Made by a program: the position numbers and the translations under genes
Notes under the pieces: model-generated
Databases searched by the model: none
What the model saw: the letters and a program-made list of their open reading frames with translations, nothing else
What the model was told of the DNA's origin: nothing
NCBI RefSeq assembly: GCF_002860405.1
Contig: NZ_NMWV01000009.1
Coordinates: 1-19,747 of the forward strand
DNA length: 19,747 nucleotides
Origin: Bifidobacterium imperatoris
GTDB taxonomy: Bacteria; Actinomycetota; Actinomycetes; Actinomycetales; Bifidobacteriaceae
Reading direction: 5' to 3'
In this document: piece by piece, positions 14,790 through 19,747 of the stretch
Numbering within the stretch: the stretch's first letter is position 1
Layout of the letters: every line of letters starts with the position of its first letter

Positions 14790-14796
14790 CTCCTTT
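14790..14796 (-). promoter_or_regulatory. Ribosome binding site deciding the LplB-type permease start
   Basis: AAAGGAG lies five bases before the ATG at 14784 on the minus strand. The two in-frame ATGs further upstream (14835, 14817) have no comparable site. Confidence 0.75.
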
Positions 14797-14861
14797 GAAG
14801 CAATGCAGCGAAGACATTGTCTGGGTGCGACCCATTTCGCAACCCGTTGTCTTCTTGTCTC

Positions 14862-14883
14862 TTGTTTATAAGTTTATAAATAA
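14862..14883. promoter_or_regulatory. 22-bp palindromic operator, copy 2 (transporter unit)
   Basis: TTGTTTATA-AGTT-TATAAATAA differs from perfect symmetry at one arm position. It covers the -10 of the minus-strand promoter at 14871-14899, about 80 bp upstream of the permease start, which predicts repression by occlusion. It shares both the 9-bp arms and the AGTN spacer with copies 1 and 3. Confidence 0.8.
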
Positions 14884-14899
14884 GAATTTTTTCTGTCAA
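14871..14899 (-). promoter_or_regulatory. Promoter of transcription unit 1
   Basis: On the minus strand a perfect TTGACA (14899-14894) is followed after 17 bases by TAAACT (14876-14871); TATAAA at 15-base spacing is an alternative -10. It lies upstream of the LplB-type permease gene and overlaps operator copy 2. Confidence 0.65.
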
Positions 14900-14969
14900 A
14901 CGCACTTATGGCCAAAACCACTCATCACCGCGCAATCAACCTCTGAAAACCCTTGGAAAATCGCGGAAT

Positions 14970-14998
14970 TCGACCAATAGAATTTTTATTTATATACT
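14970..14998 (+). promoter_or_regulatory. Promoter of the DUF624 gene
   Basis: TCGACC (14970-14975) and TATACT (14993-14998) are separated by 17 bases. The -10 lies inside operator copy 3. The start codon of the downstream gene is about 65 bp away. Confidence 0.5.
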
Positions 14999-15007
14999 TA
15001 TAAATAA
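14986..15007. promoter_or_regulatory. 22-bp palindromic operator, copy 3 (DUF624 gene)
   Basis: TTATTTATA-TACT-TATAAATAA has perfect 9-bp arms; read on the other strand the spacer is AGTA, matching the AGTN of the other copies. It sits 102 bp from copy 2 in the divergent intergenic region, so each operator serves one direction, though cooperative binding across both is possible. Confidence 0.8.
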
Positions 15008-15064
15008 GCGTGTCGCAATCGGTGAGTACGTGCTTGTACACTTACCTGAGGAATAGGAGGAACA

Positions 15065-15712
15065 ATGAAGTTCAACACCAATGCACCCTTCTGGCGGTTC
15101 ATGGATACTCTGGTGCATTTCACCGCACTGAATCTGCTGTATCTGCTGACGTTGATTCCGGTCATCACCATTGGCCCGGCTCGCGCGGCATTGTACAGCA
15201 CCATGTTTGCGTACGACGAGAATGACGACATCAGCCTCACCCGCGAATACCTGCGCCGTTTCAAGCGCGAATTCAAGCACGGCCTGATCTCCGGCATTAT
15301 CATCATGGTGCTTGTCGCGGCCATCATCTTCGGCCTTGCCTTCTGGAGCGCATGGAACACCAACGCTTCCTATATTCCACTGATTGTGCTCATCATCGCA
15401 GCGGTGATTGTGGTACTCACCGCCGAATACCTCTTCCCTATGCAAGCCCGTTTCGAGAACTCTTTGGGTACGCAGTGGAAGCTGGCGGCCATGTTCCCTT
15501 GGCGTGCGTTCCCCTGCACGCTGGCACTGCTCGGCATTGATGTGGTGCTGCTCGCCGTGGCCTACTTCATTCCGTTCATTCGCGTGCTTGTACTGATTTT
15601 CGGCGTGGCATGGGGTGCTTACGCCAAGTCCTTGGTCTTCCTGTGGGGCTTCAAGCGTTACGGCGGCATGGGACCGGTGGAACAGCCCACCTATATCAAC
15701 GCACACGACTGA
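15065..15712 (+). CDS. DUF624 (YesL-like) membrane protein
   Basis: 215 residues with about five hydrophobic segments (roughly 18-38, 73-97, 102-122, 145-165, 167-190). The N-terminal part, FWRFMDTLVHFTALNLLYLLTLIPVITIGPARAALY, is the recognisable DUF624 signature. Members such as B. subtilis YesL are repeatedly encoded beside LplA/LplB/YtcP-type sugar transporters, but their biochemical function is not established. Here it is divergent from such a transporter and carries the same operator, which supports a joint role in uptake. AGGAGGAACA precedes the ATG, a strong ribosome binding site. It ends in a double stop (TGATAA) and is followed by a hairpin. Confidence 0.9.
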   Translation: MKFNTNAPFWRFMDTLVHFTALNLLYLLTLIPVITIGPARAALYSTMFAYDENDDISLTREYLRRFKREFKHGLISGIIIMVLVAAIIFGLAFWSAWNTNASYIPLIVLIIAAVIVVLTAEYLFPMQARFENSLGTQWKLAAMFPWRAFPCTLALLGIDVVLLAVAYFIPFIRVLVLIFGVAWGAYAKSLVFLWGFKRYGGMGPVEQPTYINAHD

Positions 15713-15745
15713 TAACAATCGCGCACACTCCTTTTCCTCTCAAGC

Positions 15746-15776
15746 AACGGCAAGGCATGTTGATTGCCTTGCCGTT
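15746..15776 (+). terminator. Hairpin after the DUF624 gene, probable terminator
   Basis: AACGGCAAGGCA (15746-15757) and TGCCTTGCCGTT (15765-15776) form a perfect 12-bp stem with a 7-nt loop. There is no U-tract (CGCGTATA follows), so termination would be of the hairpin-only kind. It isolates the sugar regulon from the DUF6020 gene. Confidence 0.55.
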
Positions 15777-15802
15777 CGCGTATACGGCTACCATTGACTG
15801 AC

Positions 15803-17980
15803 ATGACGTCACCAGCCATCTCCAAGCCTGCCGCCGCCGCGAATCCTACAAAATCCGCGATCAGTTCGCGCCCTCATACGCAACTTGCCCGCCTTGGCAC
15901 CATCGCCCGGTGGACACTAGCGGTATTGGCTTGCTTGTGGCTGTCGTTGTGCACTGCCGTCGGCCCGTTGTATTGGGATTTTGAAACCGGCACCATCGCA
16001 CACTGGAACTGGGCGAATACCGCAATCTTCATTGGCTCATTCGTCATCTATTTCGGCATTATCGTTGCCTTGGTGAGATTCGCTGCAATCGGCCATGCGC
16101 TTCCCGCCAAGCTGAGCGAACAGCTGCGCACTGCAAAGCAGCAGTTCTTCGCGAGCGCCGGTAGTACCAAGCGTCGCCACGATGCTGACAACAACAATTC
16201 TGAATCATCAACAGACATCGGAAGCACAGCTGATGCTGCAACCAGTAAGAATAAGCGCAAAACCCGTTTTCATATCTCTCCTCAACGCATCGCTACGGCG
16301 GTAGCACAGGCGCTGCTGTTCTGCCAGCGTTGGATTATCCGCGGCACGAACCGATTCTGGAAACTCCTGCTCGTATTCTTCATTGGCTGGCTGTGGGTGC
16401 CCACCACGCTGCTTGCTGCATTTGGTGCTGACGTTCGTTCGCAGATACGCGAATTCAGCTGGGCCTGGAACCAGTGGACTGGATTGAAGCAGCCTTATAT
16501 CGGCTTCTTCTCATTCGTGCCGATGGACATCTACCCCACCGCGCACTATATGTGGCCGTCCAACCCCACGTATTTGACTGACCAGCACAATATTGTGCTC
16601 ACGTTGATTTACGGTGCAACGGCTGCATTCTCCCGTTATGTGACCGGTTCGAATGATGCAGGCATTGTGGTGCTCGCCGCCCTGCAAATGTTGTTCGCCG
16701 TATTCTGCTGTGCGGCAGCCGCCCATCGATTCTTGAACCGACCGTGGCTGAGTGCCGCCGATACTTCCGCGTACACCGCTACGGATTCAGCTGTGCCTCA
16801 ACAGGCTGGTGGCTTGGCTCGTTTCCTGATTCTTCTCTTCTTCATGGTGTGCCCGCTGGCTGTATTCGCCACTATTTCTCTGACCAAATCGCCGTTGTTC
16901 GCGTTCGCATTCGTCTGGTGGTTTGGTATCTGGTACGAGCTCACACAGACCTGGAGGCCAGCAGCCAAGTGGCGTATGCGCAGCAAGAACAACCAGCACC
17001 ATGCTGTACAGCCGATTATCCGATTGCCGCGCCATAGCTTCCTTGCCTTTATCGTCTCTACTGCAGTGATGCTGATTTCCGCTAAATACGCGTGGTATAT
17101 CATCGCTTTGCAAATCGTGCTGGCACTTATCGCCGACCGCCGCCGCTGGGCTACCTATGTTGCCGCGCTGCTCATTCCCACAGTGCTGATTCACGGCGGC
17201 ATCTCCTATGCCATCTCATCGAATATGATTATCGGCGGCGATCCGATTGAAAGCCGCGGTGTGCAGCTGCAGATGATCGCCCGCGTGGCGCAGCGCAACC
17301 CCGATGGCATTTCAAATGAGGCCATGAAGAACCTCTCCCCCGTGTTCAACAAGGATCAGATGGCTGACGCATACTTCCAGCAGGATGCCGATCCGGTGAA
17401 GTCCTCGGGTATTCAAGCCAAAAAAGTGAGCTACAAGTGGCGCACGGTCACGCCGGAGGATATGGCGAATTTCAATACTGCTTGGCTCGATATCATCAAA
17501 GACAATCCGGTGATTGCACTCGATGCGCTGCTGGCCAAATGCTTCGGCTATTTCAATGTGACCGATCTGCCGTATGTTTCGATGGATTATTACGTCAGCA
17601 GCGACTATGTGCAGAAGAATTCCGCATGGATTAAGTACTACAACCATGACTGGCGTGAACAAATCACTCACTTCACCCAAAGCTGGGGCAAGATTCCAGT
17701 CATTGGTTGGCCTACGCATGGCAATTTCTATGTGGTACTGACGTTGCTTATCGGTGCTGCCGAAGTGATTCGCCGCCGCTGGCTCACGCTGATGACGCAT
17801 ATCCCACTGCTGTTGCTGATGGGTGTGATGATTACTGCCCCGGCTAATAATTTCGAACGTCATATGCTTCCGGTGGCCTTTGTATTCGGTTTTGTTGTGC
17901 TTACATACTGGCGTGAGTCGCGTGCCGAGCTGGCTACAGCCGCGGCTTCAACGCCGATGATGCTCAGCAGCCGCGCATAG
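15803..17980 (+). CDS. Polytopic membrane protein of the DUF6020 type
   Basis: 725 residues from the ATG at 15803. There are many hydrophobic segments: two before residue 95 (one around GTIARWTLAVLACLWLSLCTAVG), then a polar Ser/Asn/Lys-rich cytoplasmic stretch with DADNNNSESSTD, and about eight to ten more segments. The central block with PMDIYPTAHYMW...YLTDQHNIVLTLIYG followed by a phase of membrane helices and a soluble region (about 480-620) is what I associate with DUF6020, a family with a GT-C glycosyltransferase-like layout found in actinobacteria and other Gram-positives. No catalytic assignment is possible here. An in-frame TTG at 15764 is rejected as start because it lies in the preceding hairpin. 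No clear Shine-Dalgarno precedes the ATG; TATACG at 15780 could be a -10, making the message nearly leaderless. It is not linked to the sugar operators. Confidence 0.7.
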   Translation: MTSPAISKPAAAANPTKSAISSRPHTQLARLGTIARWTLAVLACLWLSLCTAVGPLYWDFETGTIAHWNWANTAIFIGSFVIYFGIIVALVRFAAIGHALPAKLSEQLRTAKQQFFASAGSTKRRHDADNNNSESSTDIGSTADAATSKNKRKTRFHISPQRIATAVAQALLFCQRWIIRGTNRFWKLLLVFFIGWLWVPTTLLAAFGADVRSQIREFSWAWNQWTGLKQPYIGFFSFVPMDIYPTAHYMWPSNPTYLTDQHNIVLTLIYGATAAFSRYVTGSNDAGIVVLAALQMLFAVFCCAAAAHRFLNRPWLSAADTSAYTATDSAVPQQAGGLARFLILLFFMVCPLAVFATISLTKSPLFAFAFVWWFGIWYELTQTWRPAAKWRMRSKNNQHHAVQPIIRLPRHSFLAFIVSTAVMLISAKYAWYIIALQIVLALIADRRRWATYVAALLIPTVLIHGGISYAISSNMIIGGDPIESRGVQLQMIARVAQRNPDGISNEAMKNLSPVFNKDQMADAYFQQDADPVKSSGIQAKKVSYKWRTVTPEDMANFNTAWLDIIKDNPVIALDALLAKCFGYFNVTDLPYVSMDYYVSSDYVQKNSAWIKYYNHDWREQITHFTQSWGKIPVIGWPTHGNFYVVLTLLIGAAEVIRRRWLTLMTHIPLLLLMGVMITAPANNFERHMLPVAFVFGFVVLTYWRESRAELATAAASTPMMLSSRA

Positions 17981-18025
17981 GAACCCGTATAAGGCACTTG
18001 TAGCTCAAGCATCAAGGTTTACACT

Positions 18026-18922
18026 ATGGTTATGCCTTCAGACTTTCTTGATCTTCTAGCCGCCGACGCAGCTGACGCCAACGACGTTTCCGCTGCAGAC
18101 CGGATACGCAAGGTTCTGTTTGAATGTCTGTTCCATCAACTTTCCGATCAACGTGTCACATCGTTGTTTACTTTGCTTGGATTTACCGGTGAATTCGACT
18201 GCTATGCCATCGCTGGTTATCCTGCAAGGTCCTCTGTACGAACCCGTAAAACCATCGAGAAAATCGTATCTGACTTCGGTGGAGTATGCATTACTGCCGA
18301 ACATACATTGCATTCCCCGCTTGCGGCTGAGCAGGGTGGTTCGTCATTCGATAGTACGGTGGATAAGTCTGTGGATAAGTCGGCAAAACAGTCCGGTAAT
18401 ACTGTGGTTGTGGCATTGATTCGCCCGGTGGGTGCAGCAACGCCTGAGGTGATTTGCAATACGATTGCCTCGGAGTTCGACGATGCGCGTGCTTTGACGT
18501 TAGGACCTCAACTGCATGGCGCGAATGGTGCTATGCGTTCCATTCGTACGGCTTTGTACTGTTTGCAAGCGGCACCAGCATTGGCTGCTGCAGTGCCGCA
18601 ATTACCCCGCCCATTACGCAATGATGATGCATTGCCCGAGCGTGCGATGATTGGTGATCCTGATGCGCGTAAGGAACTAGTGGACGTGGTGTATGGCAGC
18701 TTGGCCGCAGCAGGACCAGATGATCCAACGCTAGTGACGGTTTCGACGTTTTTGAAGTATGGCGGTTCACTGGAGACGGCAGCTAAGGAACTAAACGTGC
18801 ATCCGAATACGATTCGGTACCGTTTGAAGCGTGCAGCCGAATCGACGGGCTGGGATGCTTCCGACCCGCGTGAGGCGTTTGTGCTCTCCTGTGCGATTGC
18901 ATTGGGCCATATGGCTGCTTAG
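18026..18922 (+). CDS. PucR-family transcriptional regulator, FasR-like
   Basis: 298 residues. The C-terminal helix-turn-helix, SLETAAKELNVHPNTIRYRLKR (248-269), is the PucR/CdaR-type DNA-binding domain, preceded by the characteristic LVTVSTFLKYGG. The stretch from LPERAMIGDPDARKELVDVVYG to the end closely resembles, as I remember it, the C-terminus of Streptomyces FasR, the activator of fatty acid synthase genes. The N-terminal half is a diverged ligand/dimerisation region with a low-complexity linker containing a duplicated VDKS. A role in fatty acid synthesis control is inference; no fatty acid genes are in the window. It follows the DUF6020 gene by 45 bp without a visible terminator and could be co-transcribed. 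The ATG at 18026 has AAGG eight bases ahead. It ends before a strong terminator. There is no specific reason to think it binds the 22-bp operators. Confidence 0.8.
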   Translation: MVMPSDFLDLLAADAADANDVSAADRIRKVLFECLFHQLSDQRVTSLFTLLGFTGEFDCYAIAGYPARSSVRTRKTIEKIVSDFGGVCITAEHTLHSPLAAEQGGSSFDSTVDKSVDKSAKQSGNTVVVALIRPVGAATPEVICNTIASEFDDARALTLGPQLHGANGAMRSIRTALYCLQAAPALAAAVPQLPRPLRNDDALPERAMIGDPDARKELVDVVYGSLAAAGPDDPTLVTVSTFLKYGGSLETAAKELNVHPNTIRYRLKRAAESTGWDASDPREAFVLSCAIALGHMAA

Positions 18923-18944
18923 GCAGAATTGCCACGAACGCAAA

Positions 18945-18990
18945 AGGGCCTCTATGAAACTAGTGCTCCATAGAGGCCCTCGTCTTTGTT
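18945..18990 (+). terminator. Intrinsic terminator after the PucR-type regulator
   Basis: AGGGCCTCTATG (18945-18956) and CATAGAGGCCCT (18969-18980) form a perfect 12-bp stem with a 12-nt loop, followed by CGTCTTTGTTT. It starts 22 bp after the regulator stop codon. Confidence 0.8.
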
Positions 18991-18991
18991 T

Positions 18992-19014
18992 GTATACCGC
19001 GAATATCGGTATAC
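18992..19014. repeat. Inverted repeat in the regulator/rRNA intergenic region
   Basis: GTATACCG (18992-18999) and CGGTATAC (19007-19014) are perfect 8-bp arms around a 7-bp centre. It lies right after the regulator terminator, with no gene starting next to it on either strand. Function unknown. The rest of the gap from 18923 to 19146 shows nothing beyond this repeat and the two terminators. Confidence 0.5.
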
Positions 19015-19100
19015 GGATGCATCGCGCATTGGCTGACGCGCATATGTAAGGCGCCGTGTCGTAATTACCGTTGTTATTCGTTACGTAGGAAAAGGAGAAT

Positions 19101-19134
19101 AAAAAAAGTCCGACATCGATTGATGTCGGACTTT
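19101..19134 (-). terminator. Intrinsic terminator of the rRNA operon
   Basis: AAAGTCCGACATC (19105-19117) pairs perfectly with GATGTCGGACTTT (19122-19134) around a 4-nt loop. The run of seven A on the plus strand (19101-19107) gives a U-tract on the minus-strand transcript. It lies about 12 bp beyond the 3' end of 5S rRNA. Confidence 0.9.
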
Positions 19135-19146
19135 AATAAGTTTAAA

Positions 19147-19263
19147 TGCGGCGGTGTGCTACTCTCCCACACCCTGTCGGGTGCAGTACCATCGCCGTGC
19201 CAGGCCTTAGCTTCCGGGTTCGGAATGGGACCGGGCGTCTCCCCTGGGCCATGACCGCCGCAA
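19147..19263 (-). rRNA. rrf: 5S ribosomal RNA
   Basis: Read on the minus strand, the sequence starts CGGCGGTCATGGCCC and contains CCCGGTCCCATTCCGAACCCGGAAG and GGGTGTGGGAGAGTAG, then ends CACACCGCCGC. These are the conserved 5S loops, and the two ends pair as helix I. The length of about 117 nt is normal; the ends are placed to within a few bases. It lies downstream of 23S rRNA, the usual order. Confidence 0.95.
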
Positions 19264-19434
19264 ATCTTCTGTTATACGGTCCAAGACCATGTCTTGGCCG
19301 GCATGTGGTGGTTCGGGGACCGGATGGTGGACGCTTCCTGATGTTCGTTTTCCGATGTTCCGCGACGATGCAGTGTCTTTCTGTCGTCCGCGTGTCATTG
19401 TGCGCAGCACGGTCGCCAACAATCGAAGATGTTG
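19264..19434 (-). other. 23S-5S internal transcribed spacer
   Basis: About 170 bp with no tRNA recognisable on either strand. It contains an inverted repeat CCAAGAC/GTCTTGG (19281-19287 with 19291-19297) close to the 5S gene, which may belong to a processing stem. Confidence 0.7.

Positions 19435-19747
<313 letters not shown>

Noticed and set aside
14990..15718. 242-codon minus-strand frame opposite the DUF624 gene
   Set aside because: Would delete the operator and promoter logic; the plus-strand frame has a strong ribosome binding site and DUF624 signature.
15764..15802. TTG start for the DUF6020 gene
   Set aside because: It falls in the loop and right arm of the terminator-like hairpin; ATG at 15803 is preferred, although neither start has a clear ribosome binding site.
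18370..18378. TGTGGATAA, a perfect DnaA-box sequence, next to a near copy
   Set aside because: It lies inside the regulator gene as part of a 12-bp duplication coding VDKS; no cluster of boxes, no AT-rich unwinding element, no dnaA or dnaN nearby.

Overview
The window looks like a chromosomal segment of a Bifidobacterium, most likely of the B. longum group. The evidence is moderately high G+C, a dense set of cytoplasmic glycoside hydrolases served by a carbohydrate ABC transporter that has no ATPase of its own, a DUF6020-type membrane protein, an actinobacterial FasR-like PucR regulator, and the 5S/23S rRNA sequence. The genus call is inference from content; no database was searched.

Layout. 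Positions 1-421 hold the C-terminal end of a very G+C-rich transposase/integrase and a repeated palindromic motif at the end of that element. Positions 455-14784 carry nine minus-strand genes in two apparent transcription units. Unit 1, read right to left from about 14880, is permease (LplB type), permease (YtcP type), lipoprotein sugar-binding protein, SGNH esterase, GH29 alpha-L-fucosidase and GH3 beta-glucosidase; it ends at a hairpin terminator at 6363-6405. Unit 2, from about 6290, is GH31 alpha-xylosidase-like, GH43, GH42. A DUF624 (YesL-like) membrane protein gene at 15065 is transcribed divergently. Further right are a DUF6020 membrane protein (15803-17980), a FasR-like PucR regulator (18026-18922), and the tail of an rRNA operon on the minus strand (5S at 19147-19263, 3' end of 23S from about 19435 to the window edge).

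How it works together. A 22-bp palindrome, TTATTTATA-AGTN-TATAAATAA, occurs three times: upstream of unit 1, upstream of unit 2, and upstream of the DUF624 gene. At the first and third of these it covers the -10 of a plausible promoter. This ties transporter, accessory membrane protein and all six enzymes into one putative regulon. The enzyme set (fucosidase, acetyl-esterase-type SGNH hydrolase, beta-galactosidase family, alpha-xylosidase family, arabinofuranosidase/xylosidase family, beta-glucosidase family) matches, linkage by linkage, what is needed to strip an acetylated, fucosylated xyloglucan oligosaccharide to monosaccharides inside the cell. None of the enzymes shows a signal peptide and there is no endo-xyloglucanase, so the inferred strategy is import of oligosaccharides released by other organisms. 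The substrate is my inference; the gene families and the operator are what the sequence shows. No gene in the cluster encodes an obvious regulator for the operator or the transporter ATPase, so both should lie elsewhere in the genome.
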